This document shows positions 23,959-30,244 of a stretch of 30,389 bases of DNA, in pieces. Within the stretch, counting starts at the first letter, position 1. Every line of letters starts with the position of its first letter. This stretch comes from an uncultured Faecalibacterium sp. GTDB lineage: Bacteria; Bacillota; Clostridia; Oscillospirales; Ruminococcaceae. Below the pieces are notes generated by a model that saw only the letters and a list, made by a program, of their open reading frames with translations, did not search any database and was not told the DNA's origin. Where the stretch lies: the NCBI GenBank assembly GCA_934503275.1, contig CAKSVD010000023.1, forward strand, positions 1-30,389, written 5' to 3'. The position numbers and the translations under genes are program-made.

Positions 23959-24016
23959 CAATTTAGACTGCTATAACTAAGATGGATTATCTAAGAATGT
24001 AGGAATTGATTTGTTC

Positions 24017-24048
24017 AAAAACAGGGTGCGCCCTGCGGACGCACCCTG
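24017..24048 (-). terminator. Intrinsic terminator of the recombinase transcript
   Basis: On the minus strand, a perfect 9-bp stem CAGGGTGCG/CGCACCCTG (24040-24048 with 24022-24030) is followed by TTTTTG. It overlaps the left copy of the 54/60-bp direct repeat. Confidence 0.8.
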
Positions 24049-24095
24049 CCAAAATCCACATACGATAGCGATATGTACAACAGGGCGTTCCCCGT
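24036..24095. repeat. Direct repeat, left copy (60 bp)
   Basis: Identical to 27683-27736 except for 6 extra bases (AGCGAT) in the middle. It starts with CGGACGCACCCTGCC and ends with CAGGGCGTTCCCCGT. It lies just beyond the 3' end of the recombinase gene. Confidence 0.9.
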
Positions 24096-24149
24096 AGCAG
24101 AGTTCCCATAAAACAGTATTTGCAAAAGTTCCCTAAATGGGGAAGATTT

Positions 24150-24178
24150 GGCGTGACTTCGGTCACGCCTTTTCTTTT
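24150..24178 (+). terminator. Plus-strand terminator with UUCG loop
   Basis: GGCGTGAC-ttcg-GTCACGCC (24150-24169) is followed by TTTTCTTTT. The T tract is on the plus strand, so it would stop transcripts from the 455-aa/66-aa genes; on the minus strand the same stem overlaps the recombinase stop codon. Confidence 0.8.
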
Positions 24179-25800
24179 GCTTCCAGTTCATCCAGAGGGA
24201 TGTACCCCAGCCCATCGTACTTGATATGGATGTGCTGCACCCGCTTTCCGCTGGACTTATCCGGGGCATCCACATAGATGGCCGACACCAGTTCACGGAG
24301 AGCATAAGGGGTGAGTTCTTCAATATGAACGTACTTGTGCGCGTTCTGGACGAACTTTTCAATATTCTCGATCTGCTGTTCCTGTACTTCAATTTCCTGC
24401 TGGATGGAGAGAACTTCCTCTTCCAGCTGCTTCTGTTCGGCATCGTAGCTCTGACTCATCATGTCGAAGCGGTCATCGCTAAGCTTTCCGTTAACATTGT
24501 CCTCGTAAATCTTCATGAACAGCCGTTTGAGGTCTGCGATCCGCTTCTCATTCCGGGCAAGCTGCTTCTTCAGGACAGTCAGCTTTTCGGTGCTTTCCAC
24601 CCGAAGCTGCTCCTCCATGACCTTGCGGAAGTAGTCCTCATGACGGAGAATGTAGTCCGTCACCCGCTGAACATGGCTTAGCACACGGCCCTCCAAAACC
24701 TTTACCCGGATGAAGTGTCCCTTGCACTTGCTCCCGTTCTTCTTGTGCAGAGAGCAATCAAAGAAGTCTTGACTGAAGTCCCTGTGATTGGACGAACCAT
24801 ATTGCATCTTGGAACCGCAGTCAGCGCAGTAGACCATACCGGAGAAAATGCTGCTCTTGCCTGTCCGGGTCATGCGGTGACGCTGGCTACGAATCTCCTG
24901 AACCTTTTCAAACACATCATCGTCAATAATGCGCTCATGTGTATCCGGAAAGATAGCCTGATTTTCCACGGGATTCAGATGTCTCTTTTTATCCCAGATA
25001 GAGTTAGTATAGGTCTTAAAGTTGACTGTGCAGCCAGTGTACTCCCGGCGTTCCAGAATCGAACTTACTGCTCTTTTATCCCAGCGATAAGGGTCTTCCG
25101 GGGCGGGTGAGTTCGTACTCAGGCCATGGCTCAACTTATAGGCGGTGGGAGTCAGAACTTTGTCCACCCACAGTTGGTTTGCAATTTGGGTCGGGCCACG
25201 GCCTTCCATGCACATGGAGAAGATGCGCTTCACGATTGCAGCCGCTTCTGAATCAACAAGCCAATGTTTCGGGTTCTCCGGGTCTTTCACATAGCCGTAC
25301 GGCACATTGACCGTCAGCGGTACTCCACGCTCTCCCTTGGCCTTCTGAACAGCCCGAATCTTGCGGCTGGTATCGCGAGCGTAAAACTCGTTGAACCAGT
25401 TCTTAATGCCCGCAAAATCGTTGTTTACGCTGTTCGGGTCAATGGTGTCGTAGTTGTCGTTAATGGCAATGTAGCGAACGCCATACTGGGGAAAGGTGAA
25501 GTTGGTGTACAGACCTGTCAAGGCAGAATTACGCCCCAGTCGGGACAGGTCTTTCGTAATAACGATTCCTACACGTCCTGCTTCGATCTCGGCCAGCATA
25601 CTCTGAAAGCCGGGACGGTCATAGTTCGTGCCGGAGTAGCCATCATCCACAAAGAATACCGGGTTCGGGAAGTGGTTCTTTTTGGCGTATTCCAGAAGGA
25701 TGGCCTTCTGGTTCTCAATGGACAGGCTTTCGCCGAGCCGTGCGTCCTCTTGCGACAGTCGGCAGTAAAGTGCGGTGATTTTATTCGTTGCTCCAGACAT
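24163..25800 (-). CDS. Large serine recombinase (TnpX-like)
   Basis: This 545-aa site-specific recombinase excises and integrates mobile DNA through a serine-linked intermediate. The resolvase-type catalytic domain is N-terminal: nucleophile Ser16 in YCRLSQED, with arginines in DLSRLGRN (84-91). The Recombinase domain covers about 160-290, a zinc ribbon has Cys325, Cys328, Cys349 and Cys359, and a long coiled coil spans about 395-495. AAGGAGG lies 8 nt before the chosen ATG (25800). A longer form starting at 25887 would add 29 residues and overlap the upstream stop as ATGA; it has a weaker ribosome site. Length and domain order match TnpX-like enzymes of clostridial elements. It appears intact. 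Confidence 0.93.
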   Translation of the reverse strand: MSGATNKITALYCRLSQEDARLGESLSIENQKAILLEYAKKNHFPNPVFFVDDGYSGTNYDRPGFQSMLAEIEAGRVGIVITKDLSRLGRNSALTGLYTNFTFPQYGVRYIAINDNYDTIDPNSVNNDFAGIKNWFNEFYARDTSRKIRAVQKAKGERGVPLTVNVPYGYVKDPENPKHWLVDSEAAAIVKRIFSMCMEGRGPTQIANQLWVDKVLTPTAYKLSHGLSTNSPAPEDPYRWDKRAVSSILERREYTGCTVNFKTYTNSIWDKKRHLNPVENQAIFPDTHERIIDDDVFEKVQEIRSQRHRMTRTGKSSIFSGMVYCADCGSKMQYGSSNHRDFSQDFFDCSLHKKNGSKCKGHFIRVKVLEGRVLSHVQRVTDYILRHEDYFRKVMEEQLRVESTEKLTVLKKQLARNEKRIADLKRLFMKIYEDNVNGKLSDDRFDMMSQSYDAEQKQLEEEVLSIQQEIEVQEQQIENIEKFVQNAHKYVHIEELTPYALRELVSAIYVDAPDKSSGKRVQHIHIKYDGLGYIPLDELEAKEKA

Positions 25801-25883
25801 TGTTGTGTCCTCCTTATTCTGTGGAGCAACTGTCAGTACAGGATTGGTTACCGGATCAAGTATAGCAGAATTGGACGCAGTTG

Positions 25884-26348
25884 TCATTCGTCTGCACCCT
25901 CATCTTCAAATTTTTGCTGGGCGTTCTTGGCAACAATGCGCTCCAGTTTCTTCAAAAAGGATTCCTTGCCCTCATAGCTGCCGGTCACGGTGTAGGTGGT
26001 GTGACCGACTTTCTCCGTGGTGGTCAGTTCAGGAATCCAGAATGCAGACAGGTTCTTGACATGAAGATTGCCGTTCTCATCTACATAGGAGCCGTGCTTC
26101 TTCTGCTCTTCGGTCAAGGGCTGCCGCTTGAAATAGATTTCGTTTTCGGAGATGCTCACGGTTTCGCTGGCTTGCTCCTTCGGGGCATCGTCATACAGCT
26201 GGGCAAAAAATGCCAGTGCATCTTCGGGTGAGTCTTCCTCCATGAGCTGCTCGAAAACTCGCTGTTCCTCTGCCGAGAGGTTGTTCCATGCGGCTTCCAA
26301 CTCCTGCTCGTTGGCTGCGTTGACAAAGGCTTCGATTTCTTTTTTCAT
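25884..26348 (-). CDS. TnpW-like C-terminal domain protein
   Basis: This 154-aa acidic protein has two parts. Residues about 1-50 are helical and Glu/Ala-rich. Residues about 113-145 (VGHTTYTVTGSYEGKESFLK onward) resemble the small TnpW proteins of Tn4451-type elements, which carry a similar G-x-T-x-Y-x-V stretch followed by a K-x-x-R/E-I helix. The similarity is recalled, not computed. The function of TnpW is unknown. AAAGGAGG precedes the ATG, and the stop overlaps a possible recombinase start by ATGA, so the two genes are probably coexpressed. It lacks a clear promoter of its own; 26349-26510 contains palindromes only. Confidence 0.65.
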   Translation of the reverse strand: MKKEIEAFVNAANEQELEAAWNNLSAEEQRVFEQLMEEDSPEDALAFFAQLYDDAPKEQASETVSISENEIYFKRQPLTEEQKKHGSYVDENGNLHVKNLSAFWIPELTTTEKVGHTTYTVTGSYEGKESFLKKLERIVAKNAQQKFEDEGADE

Positions 26349-26428
26349 GGTGCATCCTCCTTTGGCTGCGGAAAGCGTTTTTCAAAAAGTATGGGTTTTC
26401 GTGAGAGCAAGAATCGTCCCGTGGCCAC

Positions 26429-26451
26429 AAATTTTCAATTCTTGAAAATTT
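26429..26451. repeat. 23-bp palindrome upstream of the TnpW-like gene
   Basis: AAATTTTCAA-ttc-TTGAAAATTT is a perfect 10-bp inverted repeat with a 3-bp centre. A second, CTGTCC-ccttta-GGACAG, follows at 26453-26470. They may be binding sites for a dimeric regulator or the recombinase. Confidence 0.5.
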
Positions 26452-26509
26452 CCTGTCCCCTTTAGGACAGCTTCTTGTTGGGGCGTGCCTGCCCCAAACC
26501 CTGCCAGAT

Positions 26510-26535
26510 AAAAGCAAAGGGGCATTATCTGCCCC
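26510..26535 (-). terminator. Terminator at the end of yjdF
   Basis: On the minus strand GGGGCA-gataa-TGCCCC spans the yjdF stop codon and is followed by TTTGCTTTT. Confidence 0.65.
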
Positions 26536-26941
26536 GATGCTTTTCCTTTCGCTTCTGCTGTTTCAGTTCAAACTGACGTTGCTTTTCTGCTTCGCGTTGT
26601 TTACGGCTAAGTGCTTTTCGCACCAGCTTGTTTTCTTCTCGCTGCATTTGCAACGCCTGCTGTGACTTTGTACTGATTCCTGTGGCAACTGTTTCCTTTC
26701 GGATTTTCCGTTGCAATCGCTTTGGGTTCACAGACTCTTTCTTTACAACTGTCTCAACAGATGGACTGAAGTGCAGCCGACTGTAATTCTTGAGCAGATA
26801 CTCCCAGACTTCATAGTCCTTTGGTTCTGCACCAAACACGACTTTACACACTGAAAGCTTTCTTCTCTCAATACGTTCAAATACTCCGATCCAGAATGGA
26901 GCCTCAAAAAATACAGTCAGCTTTGTAGAATCAATGTCCAT
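26525..26941 (-). CDS. yjdF: YjdF family protein
   Basis: This 138-aa protein matches the YjdF (DUF2992) family: an N-terminal globular part with KLTVFFEAPFWIGVFER and KVVFGAEPKDYEVWEYLLKN, then a long basic helical tail (about 80-138) rich in Lys, Arg and Gln. In Firmicutes, yjdF genes are controlled by a riboswitch that binds azaaromatic compounds, and the protein is thought to help deal with such toxic planar molecules; its activity is not known. A CAGGAGGG ribosome site precedes the ATG. A long structured leader with its own promoter lies upstream. Here it appears as cargo of a recombinase element. Confidence 0.9.
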   Translation of the reverse strand: MDIDSTKLTVFFEAPFWIGVFERIERRKLSVCKVVFGAEPKDYEVWEYLLKNYSRLHFSPSVETVVKKESVNPKRLQRKIRKETVATGISTKSQQALQMQREENKLVRKALSRKQREAEKQRQFELKQQKRKEKHRGR

Positions 26942-27108
26942 AACGAAACCCTCCTGAAATAAATCCTTACAGGAACGGACAACCCGGAGGGGAAGGTTAC
27001 TTACCTACACCGTGCGGTGTAGACGGCTGGGCTACCTACCAGCTCTGGCATCTCTCAGAAAGAAATGCGTTGCGTTTTTATCCTGCTTTTATTATATAAA
27101 GCACATCC
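26942..27108 (-). ncRNA. Candidate yjdF riboswitch (azaaromatic-sensing leader)
   Basis: The leader runs about 165 nt from the predicted start (near 27108) to the yjdF ATG. It holds a stem TCTACACCG-CACGGTGTAG-like hairpin (about 27009-27030), a conserved-looking stretch GAGCTGGTAGGTAGCCCAGC, and the block AACCTTCCCCTCC. In the last of these CCCTCC (complement of 26986-26992) can pair with the yjdF ribosome site GGAGGG (26949-26955), a ready way to hide it. The family link to a riboswitch is established for yjdF genes; the match of this copy was judged by position and structure only. Confidence 0.75.
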
Positions 27109-27114
27109 CTGTGC

Positions 27115-27142
27115 ATTATATCTACCTTAATTGGTTTTCCAA
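27115..27142 (-). promoter_or_regulatory. Promoter of the yjdF leader
   Basis: On the minus strand, -35 TTGGAA (27137-27142), a 16-bp spacer and a perfect -10 TATAAT (27115-27120). Another TATAAT on the same strand is at 27091-27096 but has no good -35. Confidence 0.7.
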
Positions 27143-27160
27143 GTGAAGTATACCACACTC

Positions 27161-27176
27161 GTGGTCAAATGACCAC
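27161..27176. promoter_or_regulatory. Palindrome upstream of the yjdF promoter
   Basis: GTGGTCAAATGACCAC has perfect 7-bp arms around AA, centred about 29 bp upstream of the -35 box. It may be an activator or recombinase site. Confidence 0.4.
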
Positions 27177-27204
27177 CCATATATACGAGAATTTGGCTGT
27201 TTTA

Positions 27205-27245
27205 CTGCGTACGTGCGTACCAACCTTCCGTACGCACGTACGCAG
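27205..27245. repeat. Perfect 16-bp inverted repeat with 9-bp loop
   Basis: CTGCGTACGTGCGTAC (27205-27220) and GTACGCACGTACGCAG (27230-27245) are exact reverse complements around CAACCTTCC. Each arm contains two GTACG units. There is no T tract, so it is not an ordinary terminator. Nick sites, replication starts and recombinase sites can look like this. Confidence 0.85.
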
Positions 27246-27545
27246 CGATTTGTCCGAAACGCGCTCTATACAGCCGTTCCTCCTCGGAGAGCCCACTACA
27301 CTTTGCAGACCGCAGGGATGAAAGTGTTATAGTGGGTTATTACACTTCCGCAGAAGTGCCTTTTCCTCGCCGCAAACAGCCGGGGTGCGCCTTTGTGAGA
27401 GGCTTTCTATGCGGCGAATCCACATCGCCCACAAGCGATGTGAGCAGGGATTCTAAGGGGCGCAGCACCCTCTTGGCACACGACTTTGGTGCAAAGTCTA
27501 GTGTGTTACACCTTGCCAAAGGCGCACACGTTCCTGAAATGCAAA
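27246..27545. other. Hairpin-rich non-coding stretch
   Basis: I see no credible gene here. Paired arms include CCCACTA/TAGTGGG with CACTTT/AAAGTG (about 27290-27336), CGCCGCA/TGCGGCG (about 27368-27416), ACATCGC/GCGATGT (about 27423-27442) and CACAC-gACTTT/AAAGT-ctaGTGTG (about 27476-27507). The plus-strand open frame at 27332-27568 crosses these arms and has no ribosome site. The region could hold a transfer origin or a structured RNA. Confidence 0.45.
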
Positions 27546-27583
27546 AAACCCCATGCCCAACACCTTGACGGTGCAGACATGGG
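27543..27583 (-). terminator. Terminator of the ParB/82-aa transcript
   Basis: On the minus strand CCCATG...CACC-gtcaa-GGTG...CATGGG is followed by GTTTTTT. It is the first such signal downstream of the leftward ParB-like and 82-aa genes. Confidence 0.7.
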
Positions 27584-27674
27584 ACTTGGTGCTTCCTCGG
27601 CCTAGCCAGGTACTCGTAACCAATCCTGACAGGGCAGTTGCCGTGTCATTTCTCGAAAACTGTTTTACAGATAC

Positions 27675-27923
27675 CTAGCACCCGGACGCACCCTGCCAAA
27701 ATCCACATACGATATGTACAACAGGGCGTTCCCCGTCGGGAACGCTCTGCTTTTCTTTGCTGGGGATATGATGAGCCTGCTCCGCCTGCCATGCGGCAAA
27801 CTCCCGCTGGCCTTCCTCGCTGTTCCAGCAGGCAAGGATGGCCGGGTAGAATGCCCGCGCCAGACGTTCGATGGCTTCATCGGGATAGGGGGAAGTGTTC
27901 GTGGACTTTTTCTTTTTGTTCAA
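27675..27923 (-). CDS. 82-aa element protein with TTG start
   Basis: I do not recognise this small protein. It has a basic N-terminus (NKKKKS), an aromatic middle (DEAIERLARAFYPAILACW and REFAAWQAEQ) and a tail encoded by the direct repeat. The TTG start was chosen because AAAGGAG lies 7 nt upstream and the whole ribosome-site region (AAAGGAGYGTGCGTWTG) is nearly identical to that of the ParB-like gene. A longer ATG form at 27956 has no ribosome site. The last 20 residues lie in the repeat 27683-27736, so the original C-terminus may have been replaced. Confidence 0.6.
   Translation of the reverse strand: MNKKKKSTNTSPYPDEAIERLARAFYPAILACWNSEEGQREFAAWQAEQAHHIPSKEKQSVPDGERPVVHIVCGFWQGASGC
27683..27736. 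repeat. Direct repeat, right copy (54 bp)
   Basis: It matches 24036-24095 in the same orientation apart from the missing AGCGAT. It overlaps the 3' end of the 82-aa gene and is followed by a hairpin GCGTTCCC...GGGAACGC (27727-27746). Confidence 0.9.
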
Positions 27924-28066
27924 ACGCACGCTCCTTTGACTGTCCCACCATGGCAAAGCTGGGCGAGAAAATCAAAGTTCCAATTTTTATCAGGCGCAAG
28001 GGCGCGGATGCTTTCCGCCCTGCACTTGCGGCTGGTGGCTCGTTGATGGCTTACAAGTGCCTGTCG

Positions 28067-28942
28067 TTATGCGACTTTTTCATCATTCAGCATTTCTTCA
28101 AACTGTGCCATATACGCCTTGTGCTGCTTGAGGATCTTCGTGGTCTCCACTTTCACATAGGCATCATCAGGCACCTTGGGGAGATACTTCATCAGGAAAT
28201 CAACATCCTGCTGGATTCGCCGGACGGCAGCTTCCAGTGCAGAATAGTTGATTCCGTAGATTCGTTTCTGCGGAGCAGGGCGGTCCTCCGGGTGCAGAAT
28301 TTCGTGCACGATCTGCTTGCGGTTCGGAAAATCTGCTCTGGCAAGACGGTGCATATCGGCATCACGGACTTTGAACTGCCCGGACAGAATCTTCTCCTGC
28401 ATACCGGGCACCATCTGTTCCATGATCTCTACGCCCCGCATGAACTTTTCCGAGCGGGCAACATAGGATTCGCTAACGTTGTTCCGCTCTGCAATCTGCT
28501 TGCGGATACTTGTTTCCGCAGAGGTGGGAGGAATTGTGTCAATTTGACACAATTCCTCTTGAACAGCTTCCTGCGTGGCTGTCGTGTACTGATTGTTGCC
28601 GTTTCCACCGGGCTTTCGATGCTCCACACTGTACTGCTTTCCAATGAGGAACTTCTTCTGCTCCGGAGTGAGGTTGCGCCGCCCCAACTGGTTCTTACAA
28701 ATCCAAGCGAGAACTTCTTCTCTGCTTTCAAACGGGAGCGGCATCGTGGAGAAAGAGATTTCGGGATGCTCCTGAACGATCTCATAACGATTGTGGCCAT
28801 CAACAAGGGTGTTGTTCCAAACGATCAAAGGAGAGATCAGCTTGCCCTCTTTGAGGATGTTTTCTTCAAGCTGCTTAAATTCATCATCGGTCAGAGGAGG
28901 AATCTGGGACTGGAACTCCGGGTCGATTTTCAAGTTGATCAT
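28067..28942 (-). CDS. ParB/RepB-like N-terminal domain protein
   Basis: This 291-aa protein begins with a ParB/Srx-like domain (about 1-100) marked by LISPLIVWNNTLVDGHNRYE (the DGHNR motif at 48-52). A middle helix-turn-helix-like part follows (about 125-165, with IRKQIAERNNVSESYVARSE), then a helical C-terminus. Proteins of this type are common in clostridial integrative elements, where they may act in maintenance or regulation. The ATG at 28942 is preceded by AAAGGAG at 7 nt; a GTG two codons earlier is less likely. It lies 12 bp after the relaxase tail and was probably in its operon. Confidence 0.85.
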   Translation of the reverse strand: MINLKIDPEFQSQIPPLTDDEFKQLEENILKEGKLISPLIVWNNTLVDGHNRYEIVQEHPEISFSTMPLPFESREEVLAWICKNQLGRRNLTPEQKKFLIGKQYSVEHRKPGGNGNNQYTTATQEAVQEELCQIDTIPPTSAETSIRKQIAERNNVSESYVARSEKFMRGVEIMEQMVPGMQEKILSGQFKVRDADMHRLARADFPNRKQIVHEILHPEDRPAPQKRIYGINYSALEAAVRRIQQDVDFLMKYLPKVPDDAYVKVETTKILKQHKAYMAQFEEMLNDEKVA

Positions 28943-28954
28943 ACGCACACTCCT

Positions 28955-29233
28955 TTATCTCTCCTGCTGCGCCGATTCTTCCTCCCGGAAAAAGGACGCA
29001 ACATTCTGCTTTGCGATTTTCAGCTTGAGCAGTTCTTCCTTGGTTTCCTTGTACTGCTCGTAGAACTGCGCCTTTTCAGAGGCCAGCGCGCAGTATTCCG
29101 CTTCCAGCTTATTCGGACTGGGCAGCTTGGTGATGTTGTTTGCCTTGAGATAGGCTACTGCCGCCCGGTACGCTATCAGCTCTGCACGGTGCTGTTCTTC
29201 AAAGGTTGCGGAGCAATCTTTTTGGTATTTCTA
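28955..29233 (-). pseudogene. Relaxase (MobA/MobL type), 3' fragment
   Basis: Minus-strand frame ending with TAA at 28955-28957 encodes about 92 residues without a usable start; an in-frame TAG lies just upstream (about 29234). The translation includes AYRAAVAYLKANNITKLPS, then KLEAEYCALASEKAQFYEQY and KETKEELLKLKIAKQNVASF, which resembles the C-terminal coiled coil of clostridial mobilization relaxases. The catalytic N-terminus is missing from the window, replaced by the terminator of the DUF2812 gene. This shows the element cannot mobilize itself with this gene. The family call is from recalled sequence patterns. Confidence 0.7.
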
Positions 29234-29242
29234 TAAATAACA

Positions 29243-29280
29243 ATCAAGAGGGCGACAGCTTTTGTTGTCACCCTCTTGAT
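29243..29280 (-). terminator. Terminator of the PadR-DUF2812 operon
   Basis: ATCAAGAGGG (29243-29252) pairs with CCCTCTTGAT (29271-29280), with further GACA/TGTC pairing inside. On the minus strand it is followed by TGTTATTT. It sits exactly at the relaxase break. Confidence 0.8.
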
Positions 29281-29286
29281 TATTAT

Positions 29287-29874
29287 TTATTGTTCCCACG
29301 TTTTGGCTTTTTGTCGGACATTTATAATTTGGAGCTGGTATAGAATGCTGGGAATTGCAGAAGCCAATGAAAAAATACCCAAGACAATAGAATGCTTGAT
29401 AATGGCAAACAGTGCAAATAGGAGCAGCAGAAATAGCCATGGGTTACGCAAATTGCGGTAGTATTTTTCTTTATCGGCATAAGAAGTATGAAGTTCAAAA
29501 GGCTTTCCGTCGTTTGATTTTTCTACAATCAATAGTTCCCTGTTAAAAGTTGTTGCGTTTGTTGCAATACAACCGCCCATTTCCGCCCATGGACGCAATC
29601 GAACTTTTCCGACAGAATAGTTTAGATTGATATTTTTGAAAAATACCTTGTAGCCCATATCCTCCAAAAAATCAGCGTAGTCCGTTGCATCCTCTTTTGA
29701 TTTTTCTCCGATAAACTCTACACAATAGGTCACTTCATCAGGACTGCATTCTTCAAATTCATAGAGCACCCTCCCTGTCCGGACAAGTCGATAGCCTTTT
29801 TCGGACATTTTGTTTAACCATTTTGCCTGTGCATTTAGCAATCCACCAAAGAAGCGATAACATTTTTTACTCAT
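29287..29874 (-). CDS. DUF2812 domain membrane protein
   Basis: This 195-aa protein has a soluble N-terminal DUF2812 domain (about 5-115, with KWLNKMSEKGYRLV) and two membrane helices (about 145-158 and 161-180), with a short basic tail. DUF2812 proteins are typically encoded with a PadR regulator, as here, and their function is unknown; a role in envelope stress or toxin response has been suggested only by context. It overlaps the PadR gene by 4 bp (ATGA). Confidence 0.9.
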   Translation of the reverse strand: MSKKCYRFFGGLLNAQAKWLNKMSEKGYRLVRTGRVLYEFEECSPDEVTYCVEFIGEKSKEDATDYADFLEDMGYKVFFKNINLNYSVGKVRLRPWAEMGGCIATNATTFNRELLIVEKSNDGKPFELHTSYADKEKYYRNLRNPWLFLLLLFALFAIIKHSIVLGIFSLASAIPSILYQLQIINVRQKAKTWEQ

Positions 29875-30194
29875 ACGGCACCTCCAATAATTTCACTTGC
29901 AATGCTTACAAGTTCGGTTAGTCTTGCAAGCTCTTTTTCTGCAATTTCTTTTCCCTGTGCTGTAATGTGGTATTCTTTTTTTCTTCCCTCACTATCGCCA
30001 TAAGGTTCAATCCACTTCTTGTCCTGCAAAGAGTTTAATGCTCCATATAAAGTGCCTGCGCCTAGGGAAAGCCGTCCGTCTGTTTTTTCTTCAATAAACT
30101 GCATAACAGCGTATCCGTGTTTTGGTGTATAAAGAGAAAGCAAAATATAAAAGGTGACTTCTGTAAGCGCACCGCCTTTTGCATTATCGCGCAT
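29871..30194 (-). CDS. PadR family transcriptional regulator
   Basis: This 107-aa regulator has the PadR winged helix: LTEVTFYILLSLYTPKHGYAV, GAGTLYGALNSLQDKKWIEP and the wing GRKKEYHITAQGKE, followed by a C-terminal dimerisation helix. The ATG at 30194 is preceded by AGGAGG; the open frame extends through the promoter and is not used upstream. It probably represses its own operon, through the inverted repeat at 30209-30244, until a small molecule or stress releases it. Confidence 0.93.
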   Translation of the reverse strand: MRDNAKGGALTEVTFYILLSLYTPKHGYAVMQFIEEKTDGRLSLGAGTLYGALNSLQDKKWIEPYGDSEGRKKEYHITAQGKEIAEKELARLTELVSIASEIIGGAV

Positions 30195-30208
30195 GGTTTG
30201 CCTCCTTG

Positions 30209-30244
30209 TTACGGTTACTGTAATAAATATATCACTAACCGTAA
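30209..30244. promoter_or_regulatory. Probable PadR operator
   Basis: TTACGGTTA (30209-30217) and TAACCGTAA (30236-30244) are perfect inverted arms, 18 bp apart. They flank the -10 box of the PadR promoter, and the right arm lies within its spacer. Confidence 0.75.

Larger units (their letters stand above)
24018..29235 (-). mobile_element. Remnant or composite clostridial mobilizable element
   Basis: All genes here face left and belong to mobile-element families: a large serine recombinase, a TnpW-like protein, YjdF cargo, a ParB-like protein and a relaxase tail. The relaxase is cut off at about 29235, and no conjugation machinery is present, so the element is decayed, or two elements have been joined. 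The family resemblance is to Tn4451-type and clostridial integrative elements. Exact ends are not defined: the left border is placed at the recombinase terminator, the right at the relaxase break. A direct repeat pair (24036-24095, 27683-27736) divides it into a recombinase-YjdF module and a ParB/relaxase module. Confidence 0.7.

Noticed and set aside
27332..27568. 78-codon plus-strand open frame
   Set aside because: No ribosome site, and it is threaded through several inverted repeats in a region that looks non-coding.
27638..29236. 532-codon plus-strand frame opposite the ParB-like gene
   Set aside because: It is antisense to the ParB-like gene, the 82-aa gene and the relaxase tail, which have ribosome sites and family matches.
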